Origin: Anarhynchus alexandrinus
Taxonomy: Eukaryota; Chordata; Aves; Charadriiformes; Charadriidae
Assembly: GCA_008711295.1 (NCBI GenBank)
Contig: VUYV01000124.1
Location: 177,431 to 241,430, forward strand
Direction: 5' to 3'
DNA: 64,000 nt
Position numbers and translations under genes: made by a program. A model generated the notes under the pieces. That model was not told where the DNA came from, made no database searches, and worked only from the letters and a program-made list of their open reading frames with translations. Each line of letters starts with the position of its first letter. Within the stretch, counting starts at the first letter, position 1. Below are positions 1-12,900 of the stretch, one piece after another.

Positions 1-872
1 CATTATAATCAACTTACCTCTGGAGTTTAGAGACAAGGATTTATGGAACTCATGCAGATCTAAGAAATACATGTCTCAGTCTCCTACCTAGCACCACAAA
101 GTTTGATCCATGGCTGGAGCTTCCAGACTGGGAGAAATAAATTAAGTACCCTACAGAAAGTAAAATTAAGACATAGGTCAATATTAAGGCCCCTTTGACA
201 GCAGTAGTCTGTAGCCTTCTGAAAAGGGAAGACATGTAGTCAGAGGCACTGTCGTGGAAAGTGGTGGAGACTGGTTCTAAGACAGCTGACCGCTGGTGGG
301 GTTTTTTGGCCGTTATGTAATATGGTTGAAATTGCCTTCATGTTTTTCACAGTGTGTTTATGTGGAGGGTACTAGCCACTGAGTCATAAGCTATGGTGAA
401 TGAGCTCAGATGAAATGGATCAGGCTCCCATATTTGCAGGTTGTTTAAAATGAAAAAACCAATACAGTTTCTGGGAATTTGCAGTAATCTGGATTCTTTA
501 AAAGACAGTGTAAAAGCAAGTTTCCAGCAGTGGGTTGGTTATGTTTTTGATATGAAGTCAGGCTGGTCTTTAATATGAACAGGGAATCTACTGTTATGTT
601 GAGTTTGCAGAGATATCCAAGATTAGTTTGCTCAGATGCTGTCACTATGGAATAATAACTCTGCTGTTCATAGTGGCAAATTTTAAAAATAGTCTTCTGC
701 TCTGTGATGGTCAGAAAACTGTTGTCTCGTTGGTTTTTTTATACTTACTATTCTGTAGTAGTTTGTATATGCTGTAGTCTGTATACTGGAGTTAAGAAGC
801 TGCTAACATTCTAGGGACCAACTGTTTGATGAATTATGCCCCTGTAGATTTCTAATTAATTTTTGTTCACAG
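1..872. other. STARD9 intron, left window edge
   Basis: This is non-coding sequence upstream of the first recognisable STARD9 exon. The preceding FHA exon should end with one base of a split Gly codon, and I could not find it here, so it probably lies left of the window. I see no repeat or RNA gene in this stretch. Confidence 0.5.
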
Positions 873-955
873 GGGCCCTTGTTGTCCTTGGCAAGTCTCA
901 TAAGTTTAGATTCAATCACCCAGCAGAAGCTGCTATCTTAAGACAAAGAAGATCA
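873..955 (+). CDS. STARD9: STARD9 exon: end of FHA domain
   Basis: The exon starts after TTCACAG and ends before GTAAG. It translates as GALVVLGKSHKFRFNHP followed by AEAAILRQRRS. The RFNHP block is the hallmark last strand of the FHA domain that follows the motor in KIF1/KIF16-type kinesins. It enters with two bases completing a Gly codon and exits in phase 0. The frame stays open into the intron for about 100 codons, but that stretch has no kinesin similarity and the donor is good. Confidence 0.88.
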
Positions 956-3900
956 GTAAGTTCTAAAACTGTACTTTTCTCTCCTAATTCTTCATTGATT
1001 TTCCTAATTATTTTCCCTCTTAAAAGCAAGCCTGATATAGATAATATTTCTTCTCATCATCGTATTCACTTGCTTCATTTCCTCTATCTAATGGTCTGTA
1101 ATGACACTAAACCTTTTGTGGGAGGACGGCAGCGCTTCTTTCAGATGTGCTTAGCAAAAGATGATGCGGATCCCTTGAATAATTTAGTGTTTCCTATTTC
1201 TAGTCATGGCTACAGTAGGATTGAAACAAAGGCAGAATACCACAGTGAAAAGATCAGTTAAGAATCTTTCCACATTTGATAATTTTCTGACTTATCTCCT
1301 TTCTCTGTCTTTTCACCATCCCAAATAAGGTATGCTAGAAGAAATGGAAAATTTATGGAATTACATGCTTGAGTATTGTTGACTCTGAAAGCACTTAATT
1401 GTTACATATATCAGAAATAAAATATTTCTTGACATGTTAATCTCAGGAACTAACTACTGCAAGATATTTTTTGGTCAGCTAGTTCAAGAATGTTTCAAAA
1501 ACATTAGATAATTCTTAAAATGACTGACATATATAACTAAAAAACCTAATTTTACTTTAATTTTCTGGTTTAGGACATAACCATATTACCAAATTATATT
1601 GGCAAGAATCTACCTTTTAAAATGGATTTTCATATAATAACATCCTATAATTTCTGCTCAACTGTCCTTTTGTACTCACTTCTGTAGTTGAGATAAGGGG
1701 CTTAACTTCCATTTGTTTTCATTCTTAATTTCTTCATTAATGAAATGCAGTACATTAAAACTACAAGAAGAGGTGTACTTAGTAACAAATACTTAGGAAT
1801 TTTGAAAATTATCAAAGACTAAGCAGAAGTGTAAGTGGGATTATAAAATCACATGGGAGGTATTATGCAGCATTGCACACAGTAGTTAGCAATGGAGGTT
1901 TTAATGATAACTTGGAAGTTCCTGGGTTGCTGTGATAGTTTTTCTTCCTGTTTTCATGTTGTACGTTTTGTAGATTAATGAAACCCCACGCATTCTGAGT
2001 TGTGGAGCTTTGGACTGGCTCAACTTGGATGGAAATTGCACCCATTCTCCTCACTATATCCTTTCTTCTCTTGACTAGTAAGTTAAAACAAATGAACAAT
2101 TTCTCATGTGGGATGATGTCTGAAACCAGGACTTGATTCAGATGAAACTAAGTTGTATACAGAATAGGTCCCATCGTGTTTTCAGTGACCAAATAAAAGT
2201 GTCTGAGAAAATGCATTGGCCAACTGACTAATATACAGTGTTATGGTATCCAAGAAACAAACCTGAAAAATTATTTATTGATGCACAATCAAGAAAATGC
2301 CTCGGATGAGACTGTCAGACAGTCGTAATTCAGTTCACTTGCACATCTGCATTATAGCTGTTCTGATTTATGAGCTAATGTATAATTTCTACAATATTTT
2401 AACTTCAGCGCACAGAATGGACTTTTCTAGATATGATCTAACCAAGGTAATTATTACCAATTCATTTTCCCTGCTAATTTGTTGTGGAAATCAGAAGGTT
2501 GGTTTGTTCATAAATTCCCTTTAGTTCAAGTCCTCGTTGAGCCCTTCATTTCAGAAAGCCTTTATGACTTTGTAATTCTCTCTCTTTTTTTTTTTTTTTA
2601 AACTGAGCAGTAAATGAGGCGTAAACTGCTTCCCAAATGTTGAAGAGCTACTCCTACTCACAGTGTCTAATGTATGCTTTTCATGGCAGAGCCTTTCTGA
2701 AAGGGAAAGGATTGGTGTAGTGAAGACAGTGATTAATATGTATCAGGAAAATGAATTAAGATATCTTCTTGTGTTTCAGTTCATAACATTGAAAACGGAA
2801 TATCACAGAATTAAATGTAATTGGGTTCTTTCTCTTTTTTTAATTCCTCTCAGCCTGGCACATTCAATTGACCTGTTAAAGGCAAGAAACAGCCATCTTC
2901 TCATTCATACCTGTTGGTAGCTCTGCTTCTTGCTAGTGTTTTTGGTGTGGTAACATACTGGGAATCTTTTATCTCTTTCTAGAGGAAGTATCTCATCTTG
3001 TTTTTATGAGCATAAAATGTTATCTCTGTTTTGAACATCTCTTCGTACTTCTAGTCAAATGGCTTGCTTTCCACCTTGGATAGTGTGTTTCTATGTGTTC
3101 TCTTTAATGTATCTAATCTGCATTTGCTTTTCATTTGCTGCAGTGATACCTTTCTATACAAAATGGTAATTCATTTTGTTTCTTTACTGAGGTACATTTT
3201 ACACATCACTGGTGTTATTTTCTTCGTAAAAATTACAAAGAATTTAAAAATAAGCATTCATCTAATGACCTTCAAAAGTAGATACTGAGTTCCTCTTTAC
3301 ATGGGTATAAAGATCAGAGGTAGAGCTTTTGTCACAGAAATTTGTTGATGGTCCTAGAAAAACCTGCAGAAATCCCGAAGCATTGTGAACAGTTTAGCAC
3401 AGAATTGCACTTCCTTTTTTAACCTGACAAAACTGCAGAACGTTTCTGATTGATTTTTTTTTTCATACCATGTTCAGATAGCAGATTTGTTTGTGTCAAT
3501 CAATTTTTTAATCACTTGGATAGGACTACGTATATTACATTGCTTAGCATTACCCTCATACTTATCTAGAGTGCTTCAAGTGGTTACTTCAGTGGAAATG
3601 AAAAGCATTATGGTATTGCATTTGCTTGATTTTTATGAATGTCCATCTCTTACAGGAATAAGCTATAAACTATGTCTAATATTAGTTGTCTTTCACCTTA
3701 CATAGTCCAGTGGTCTTTTTTTTCCTCTTGAATAGTCTTTTGGCAAAGGTAAACTGAATTGATCCACTCAGCCTTCCTTCACAGTAGCCAGTAAGCCTAT
3801 GTTTCTGTCCAGACAAGTAGTTTTGCTCATGGAGGGGGTTATGATTGAGACATCTAGCCTAACATCTATAATATGAGAATAAAATGAGATGTATGTGGTC

Positions 3901-6900
3901 TCTCAAATGTCCAACTTTCATGAAGAAGAGTCAATGTCAAGTACTGAAAGGTGTCTGAGTTATTTTGCAAACAGTAATACAGGACTAAGTGGACTACAGG
4001 GAGTGCTTATTGTTCATCAGTAAAAAGTCCACCTAGTGCAGGGTCTTGCCTCTGTCAGAAAGAGATGCTCAGAGGAAAATATAAGAACAGGGCAAGCTAT
4101 GTGTGTGTGTCTCTCTCTCCCCCCTCTCACTTGATAGTTTTCGATGCTCTCCCAGCTGCTAGCAATCTGCATCTTAGAGTCTTCCTCTACTGAAAATTAC
4201 AATAACATCTCTGTGTATAATAGGCTTCAGTGAAGTTATCTTGCCTTCCTTTAGAACATCTTTATGATTTCCTATTTTTATTTTTACAGTGAAAAATGTA
4301 GAAGGTGTAAAGAAAAATGTTCTCCTGAACTAAGGTAAGAGTATTAATATGTCTAAATCATGCTGAATTTTTTGGCCCCTCTAGCTTTGTCTTTGTCCCG
4401 TGCTACAGTAATTTCCTCCAGAAGAGAGGCAAACTAGGCTTCAAGCTTTAATTTGATTTTATCATATTGAAACAAGAATCTGTACCTACAGCTCAGTTAT
4501 AGGCAAGTCTCTGCAACCATGTTCTTTCTTCATACTCAGTCTTGTGCAAATGATTTGCAGCTTTTAAGCCATGATTAGAGTGGGGTTTATGATGAAGCAG
4601 CCCCAATTTACAATATATAAGAACCCTAAAATATATCAAATTTGATGTCAGTAGTAGGTATTGTGGATACTCATTAGTAAATTGAAAAATCCTTGGACAA
4701 ATTTGGTTCTCTTCCAGTGAGATGAAAATGGCTTTATGGAAGAGTCCAAAAAGGAATTCCTAGCACAGAACATGGTTCATTCATGCAAAGAAGCACAGCA
4801 GCTGCACACAAAAACAATTCTGAAATTGTTGGGCTTCCATGGGTTTAAGTACTCTTTAATCAGGACCTGATGGTACTTTGCTTTCTTCTGGATTTTTTAT
4901 TTCAGAGCATATGAACATATATGTTATGGTAATGATTACTTACAGTCTTGTCTCCCGTGCTGTCAGTAAGACAACATTTTTCCCATCTGCTTTTCATGGG
5001 TTGAGTTACCAGTTCAACCTCTAACTGTATGTTAAAATATTTTGAGAAATGAGAGAGAAAAGAAATTTCTACCATTGCACCCAAATATTAAAAGTTTAGG
5101 CATGAAACTTTCCCTGAAAAGGGATGTGATTCATTGTACTCTTACTTGGCTGCTTGCTCATGCACCCTACTCAGAAGAGTCCCAGCACTTCAAACTTCTG
5201 ATGTTTGTTGTCAGCCAGGAAACACACAGAAGGCATGTGACTGGCATCAGTCATCATATGATAGCATCACCACAAATAAGTAGATAATGAAGTTCTTGGT
5301 CCTGTCATTGCCTTAATACTGTACTGCATATAAATATAAACCCTGATACTGTTTTCTTGCTAGTTTGAAAAAAAACAGGAGTTGTTCCATTAGAGTCCAG
5401 TGGTATAGCAGTACACTGAATTAATTTTAGCTGCTTGGAGCATGTTTAAGCTCTCTTTTCTTGAAAATAACAACATTGTTAAACCGGGAAAAAAGAAAGT
5501 CATCTTAATAGAACCTGTGAAATTCTACTGAACTGAGAAGGAAACAGTGCCCGTAGATATGGCATCTGATGCTGGAGAACCCAACACAATTATTATTCTA
5601 ATGTGGTGTAGTTAACATATCCAACTAATATTTGTAAAAAGAATACTCTGAGTTCTTACTGACAGCTTTCATTTGAGAATTTCAAAGTGCTCTACAAATA
5701 CAAGTTAAAGAAATCTTTTGCATCTCTTAAAAGATCGCTCAAATATTTCATTTCACAGAAATGCATTGTGTCAATTACAGCAACTCTATAACTTAGAGCA
5801 GAATCACGTGTAGTGGGTTAGCAGGGGAACTAACTGATTCTATATATAACTGAAATCGTAAGGGGAAAACCTGTGATAGATTGTAGTTGCAGCTGAACTG
5901 GAATTCAGCAAGGCAGCAGTGACCTTTACTGGAGTGTGTGGCTGTGTCTTGTGCCTGTGACTCCTTGCCAAAAAGAGGTCTGGTTTAGAAGCATATTTAA
6001 AGGATTACCTTAAATAAGTCATTGCCTTACTGTTGTTTTGGGGGCTTAGGCAAAGGAAAAAATGAGGTTTTGCATGGAAAAGCTAAAAAAATGCACAGGT
6101 GTGCTTTTTCTCTAGGCAAACCAGCTGATCAGAAATCCAAATGATACTTCATCTGATGGTAACTTCTGTGAAGGGGATTACTCCGTGTGCACGTTTCCAA
6201 AGGTCCCTTATTTCTAAAGGTTCCTGACTCTGCTGGCTGCTTTGAGTGATTTCTGGTTCCCACCTCTTGCCCACCACCCCCTAACTTTTGCTTTGAACTG
6301 TGTGAGTGGCATTGCTTCAGGAGGCTGGAGGAGGTGTCTTTCAGTCTCCTTCATCGCTCTTCCCTTTGCTTTAGGGAGGAGAAGGGGGAGAGGTTTGAGC
6401 CTCTGTGCTAGGCAAAAGCAGATGTACGATCCCATGCAGCTGCGTGGTGCCTGCTGCTGCGTGATGCTCTGAGGCCCTGCGGGAAGGGCCCCGGATTGGA
6501 CACGAGTGGAGGGGGAGGACGGAGCGGGGGTGGATGTATATCAGTGGATAGGCTCGTAACCCTGACTTGTGATTGCTCTCAGTGCTGGGATTTGCAAGGG
6601 CGCAAAATGCCTTGCCAACATCTTTTTTTCTGCTTTGTTATTAACTCTTCTTCCCCTGGAAAAAATCATTTGTAGAAGAAAAATGGGACTAGAACACTAG
6701 GCAGACAGAAGGATGGGGATGCTAACTTGACTGATGTTTTCTTTGGGAAAACTGGCAAATTTCAGCTTTTGGCAACCATGGCTATTTTCGCTTGAGTTTC
6801 TCTATTTGAGCCTTAAGATTTTATTGCAGAAGGCATTCAGGCTCACCACAGAGCTATTGCTGCCATAGTTACTGAAAACTGCATTATGCTGTAGCTGCCG

Positions 6901-9900
6901 CCAGCTTCTGCATCAGCAGTTGAAGTGTTTGGGGAAGAGGGGAGGAGAATTGCACAATAGGATCCTGGAGAGCTGACGACAAAACAGGCTGGAAAAAATG
7001 TGGATTTATGGACGGTTCATTTAGCATGCATCATGCAAACTTTGTGGAGAGAAAAATGAGATGGAAAAACAATCCGGCAGCACTGACAGAATATGAACAT
7101 TTTCTTGGTAATTTGTGATTATCTTTAGTTTAAAGTTGATGTCTTTCTGTTGTTGTGATTTTACTTGCTGTTCTTAAAGGTTTACTTGGAGGAGGGGTAA
7201 CTGTTGACGCTTCTTGCTGCATTTGGTACACCTAGAAATCTGCATGCTTTTATGAAATTCTGTGCAGGGTTGCTTTTTGTTTTATATGCTGTATGCCAGA
7301 GTATGCCGATCCCATTAAACCAAGATTTTATGTATGTCTTGATACCTACAAAAATCAAGCTGTTTGTCTTATTTTTGTCCTGAGGTTATATTATTTCCTG
7401 CTAGAACTATACTGAGTGTAGATTGCTTATGTGGGAAGGCAGGAATACAGGCAATAGCAGAAATTGGTCTGTGTTTGATTCCTGTATCTCATACTATTCC
7501 TGTATTTCAAGTCTAAATTTAACAGCAAGTCTGATTTAAGATGTTTTAGATGAAAGAAATGAGTGATCTCATCTACCTATTATAGAATATGGCTAAATTC
7601 TTATCTTAACTATATTGATATTTGCTTTTAGTTTAATCATTCAAACGTATTACACAAACTGATTGTTCCTTAAATTGTCTATTAGGCGATTTAGCTATGA
7701 AGTATGTGTGAATCTGTTATTTTCTTTCTGGGCCATGTCACCTCATTTTTTTAGTTTAGTTTGTCATATTATTTCCACAAACCAGCAGGAGTGCATTGAC
7801 GTGACATAGCATGTTCGAATGTAGACAGGGAGCGTTCTTACTTCATGTTCTTGGTTTCAGCAGTTTCTGTGAGAGACAAATCTGTATCCCAAACCCAAAC
7901 CAGCCAGTCATTTTGCTCAGTCAGTAGTCTCACAGCCAGAGGAAAAACATCTTCTGGCATACCTGTGTTATGTAAGTGGCTCCGCATGAATTTTCGTTAT
8001 CTTTTTGTTCTGCTTGAGAAAACCATCTTTAAGAAGCAACTTCATAAAAAGGTGTTTAATGTTCAATCTCTGTATTCAGACCTGCCTTTACTGCCCTGCC
8101 TGGTTTTTGTTTTGTACTATTAAAAATTAGGAGAAGAAGAAAAGAGGCACCGAAATAGCAGCAGAATTCATATATATACCTTCAGCAACAGGATTTTATT
8201 ACAGAAACTTTAACCTGAGGGAGAGAGAATTGTACCAACTAGCTACATCGACAGAACAAAAGCAGTAATAATACTGTAATGGTTGCTGTGCCGTGTTTGT
8301 TTTTTCCAAGGTTTAAAGTGAAGTATGGGTATGCCTCTCTAGTCTGCCTTTTTGGGGGGTAGTCGTAGTATGGAACTGTGATTAATAACATGTGTTTGGC
8401 CTGCATCATGTTCCTCTCTGTATGCAAAAACACACGCCTGTTGGAAAGGATCTTACAGTTCCATGTTGGTTCAGCAAAAAGCCATTATGACACACATGAG
8501 GGAATACGCTAGCGCTGCTGAGAACAGCAAACAGCACTCTTCCATGTGCATTGTTTGCATTGCTTGTTCTCTGATACTTCATAATATGGGGGTGGAGGGG
8601 TCTATGGTTTCAGCATTGTTACAAAGTATGGGAAGAGCTTGTGACCCTCTCCCTGCTGTAAACAGATGTTACCTAACCACCTCTGCAAGCATTGTGAGGT
8701 CTTTGGATTGAAATGCAACACTGAGTTGTTTCATATACTTAAAATGTTTTGGGTTTCAATTTGTAAACAGTTTGAACTCTGGTAGGTCGATTTTATGGAA
8801 AAGGATGGCTGAGAGCTAAAAGTCATGGTTAGGAAGAATATGAGACATTTTGTAATTTTATCTACTTTTAGTAAACAGTTGCAGAACAAGAATTCTTTGT
8901 CTACTGTTTTACTGTCATGTTCCGCTTTTCAGCCTTATTGGCAATGATTTACTCAGTTTCCTCAATCTCATACAGAATGGTGCTAATAATGATAAAAGAA
9001 TAGAAATCAGCTCTTCTGATACTTAACTTTCTGATATTTGATAATGTTAATGGATCCTCATCACTGCTCTTGGATGAATGTACTTTGCTTCTTTCCTACA
9101 TCTCAGACTAAGTGACTTGCCCAAGGTCATAGAATAGTCCAGTAACAAATTTAGACTCATATTTTTCAACTTTAATACCACCATAGGAATCAGAGCTTTT
9201 ATATGTCTGTTAGCAAAACAGCTTAAAGACTACCCCATCATCAGAGTATGCACAGAGACTTAAGATTTACCATTGCTATTAAGGTTTATTAGTTTTAATG
9301 TATCAGCAAGAAGAGGCTTCAGCAGACATCAGGGCTCTGTTACGTTTAGTGTATGGACATCCAGAGGCAGTCCTTGCCCTGAAGACCTTGCGGTCTAACT
9401 ACGTGAAAGCAGAGGTGATACAACTGCTCCAAAATCAGAGAGGTTTTGTCTCAGATCAGTGCTTTAGCCTCCAGATTATATGACTGCTCCATTACATTTC
9501 CCTTGGAAAATGTGGAAGATGATAAGCTGCATTCAGGGAAAGTGTCCCTCAGAGTTATCATTAAAACCATGGGAGCTTTTCCTAAACAAGATCCTTCAGA
9601 TTTAATACTCTGTTCAAAAAGGGATTCTGATTTAGTTAACCACTTTAGCTTTAACCTCTGAGTTTGTTTCCCAGTAGTTGATGGCATTACAACTACCTGA
9701 ACAGCTGGAGATTTGTAATGGCCATACGAGCATTTCAGTGCTGCAGTGAAGTGTCAATTCAAACCTACTTCAGCTGAATGAGAAATGAGGCATCCCACTC
9801 CTATTTCCTGGGGATCAATTAAAGTTTCTCTGAGAGGAAAAAATTACAAATCACAGATTGTTGGCATCTTTGTAGTCAAGCCAAGGACAAACAGATCTTG

Positions 9901-12900
9901 GAGCTGCTTATTCTTGTAGCTTGTTCCTGTGGGTCCCAAACAGCCACAAACCATTTAGCAAATGACAGCAGCAAAGTTTGTACTGCGTTTGCACCGTGCC
10001 AGACAATTGAACAGAAGATGTTCCTTTTCAGTTATTCTCACCAGCGTTACATTTAGATAAATATTAAAACCAAACTGAATGTTGTTTTCCTCAGGTGAGC
10101 GAGAGTCACAGTAATATTGTAAATTACTGAGACTCTTAAGGCTTTCCCACTGCTTCTTAAAGAAGTGAAATGTATGTTCCATGTAAAGGTACTCCAGAAT
10201 ATTTGTAGACTTTGACTGCTTGATTGTTTCATCTATTTTGTCTGCTAATCTAGCACACAGAATCAAAGTTGTTGCTGTAGAAATGGTTGCTTTGAACACA
10301 TGCTTACAGTTCTAAATAGAGATATCATTAATTCCTACGTAGCAAATGTCAAATGCTCTTTTCAAACAGATGACCTTGTATTGGTAATGATTTTTCAAAC
10401 AACATGATGTTTCCAAAGCATTCCCTTTGAAATTATATTTTTGTTTTCTTTTGACCTCCAGGGACTCTTTAGAGCTTTGATACCTTCGCTGTCTTTAAAA
10501 TCATAATAAATAAATAATTTACTTCATTAGTAAAATACATTTTTAAAAATCTCTCAAGACAAAAATCTAATTTTCTGAGGTTACATATAATAATGTGGTG
10601 TTTAGAAACAAAAACCAGGCAAAGATCATATATCACCTTTATATAGAATATAACTTTAACATTAAGAATTTCTGATGATAATGTGCGGACAGGCAGAATA
10701 TGTATTCCTTTCATAGGATTAATGTATTTTGAATATCATCATGAATCATGCTAAGAAGAGATACTATTTTGATTGTTACTCTGTGTGTGTGCGTGTAAAA
10801 TTTTGCCGCACAGTCAGGAACCAAACATCTTGGAGGGGACTGTAAGGCAGTTTTTCCCAGGTTAGTCACTTTTCTGATCGCAATTCTGCTCCAAATATAG
10901 AAGCAGTAACCTAATATAGTTGTTGCATCCAACAGAGAATTGGGTGATCAAGTTCTTTCCTTGGTACTGCCAGAGAACTGTCAGTGTAATCTCAGCAATG
11001 CCTGTAACCCTTTCTAAGTTGGAGATTGTTGATCTGAAAACAGAGAAGAATGTTTGTAACTTCTGTAAAGCACTTTGAAGTACTTAGATGACAAATATAC
11101 TATATAGTGGTTATAAAATTGTATAACGTATAAGCAACCCGCCTCCCCAGTTCCATTTTTGGAAGATCTACAGCAAAATGAAAAGTGACAATATTTTTTA
11201 AATTCTTTTTATTATTATCTTTCATGTTTGCTGGCATTTATGATACTTACAGGATTGTAGCCTGCTGTGACATGCATATACACAGCCACTTTACCATCAC
11301 AAGTTTTTGGTGTAATGCACTGTTATTGAACAAAACAATATCTTGAATGCTGTCTGTCTTTCTTTAGCAGCATGACTTGTTTTATTACAAATGTTTGGTA
11401 TTCGTTTCTGGTTTAAATTCAGTCAACATTTCTAACAGCAGAGAAATAGATGCTGTGCATGAAGAGTACAAGCAGAAACTGAGAGACCAGGAAGCTTTCC
11501 ACAGAAAACAAATTCAAAGGCAGCAGCTCTACGTTGAGGATTTAAAGCAGCAGATCCTGAGAGGACAGATCAGAGCAGAGCGGGAACTAGAAAATGACCA
11601 AGCACTTATCAACCAGCAGATCCAAGAAAGTGGGTACCTGCCTCTTCCCCCCCTCTCACTTCCCTTCCATTATTGCATTCTTTCATTCTCTTGATGTTTT
11701 TGTCCTAGTTGTGCTTTATATTACGGGTGGAAATTTTATTATGTCTTATTACAAGTTTTCTCTTGTAATTGCCTTTCCCTTGAGAACAGTTATTAAGCTT
11801 TGATTAACAGGACTAAAGGGCCTCCTTCGCAGTGCACCAGCAGCACTGTTTAATTAGCTCTGCAGGTCATTGCTGGGAGAGACAGCACCAGCGTGCTACT
11901 CCCCTGTGGCACTGAGCCTCTTGTCTCCCACGCTGCTCCCCGTCCTGCCTCCCTGCAGCTTTGCGCTGCTCGTATCTGTAGTGCAACTCTGCTATGTTGC
12001 AATGTAGACGGAGTCTGCTATTGTGTTTTAAGTTTTTTCTTGTGACATACCTGTGCTTCATCCAACGAATTGTTCTGGGAGATTGAAATTGAGATGACTG
12101 TGGTACTTCCTACCATAAGCTTTCAGGGGAAACTGTTCTAACAACAGGATGCGATAGGAACCAAGCAGCACTTCCAAGACAGCGACGTGTCAGTTGAGGT
12201 ACTCTCTTAACACATTTCGTTGATGATGTCACATGTAACTACAGAAACCATTTTCACATACTTTAAATGAATTTCACTCATTAGGAAAAATAGGGCCATG
12301 GCATAAGACCACGGCTCAAACTGAATTTTCTGTGGTTGCTATGTGAGTTTTAAACAATGAAAACAAAGAAAACACACCTGAGAAGTAGGTGGGACACTGA
12401 AGTTCAGAGCTAAAATCCCAGCCCCACTTAAGGGAAAGAAAGTTTCACTGGCTTTCACATAGTCAGTATTTCCACATACACACGCCCTTTTATAGTATGA
12501 AGAAAAATGTATGAAGATATTCTGTGGTAGAAACTGAAGTGCAACAAATTAAGATCAAAAATAAGATGCAGGGTTTTTTTTACCCTAAATATGATTAATC
12601 AGTGGTATTGCATACTTCACTGCTGAATTTGTTTTAAACCAAAACTGGATTAAAAAAGAGGCATAGTTTGGTTCAAATAGGAGTTATTGCTAGGAAGTTC
12701 TACAGTGTTATGCAAGAGTACTAAAGGCTGGATCAGTGATCAGATTTTGAATGGTAAATAGCTATGTCAGAAGGTGGAGCCGTAGCGTATTTGGAGGGGT
12801 ATTTGTTAGGGTCAGTGACTCCTGGCCCCCAGAGGTGCTGCTTTGCATGCAGGCAGAGATATTCAGCAAGATGTCTTGGTGGGGTTGGGCTGCCCTTTAA

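Larger units (their letters stand above)
956..11438. other. Large STARD9 intron region
   Basis: About 10.5 kb separates the FHA exon from the first coiled-coil exon. It holds two phase-compatible micro-exon candidates (2690-2739, 4290-4334), an exon-like ORF that does not fit by phase (7861-7971), a GC-rich patch at 6280-6560, a poly-T tract near 2584-2600, and decayed SINE/LINE-like segments near 5.7, 8.9-9.5 and 11.05 kb. Human STARD9 codes a short Asp/Leu-rich segment between these exons, and I found no convincing match to it. The remainder shows nothing I can name. Confidence 0.6.

Noticed and set aside
863..1261. 132-codon ORF read through the FHA exon
   Set aside because: Only 873-955 matches the FHA domain. 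A good donor follows and the rest has no similarity.
4100..4126. TG/TC simple-sequence run
   Set aside because: Too short and impure to annotate as a microsatellite of interest.
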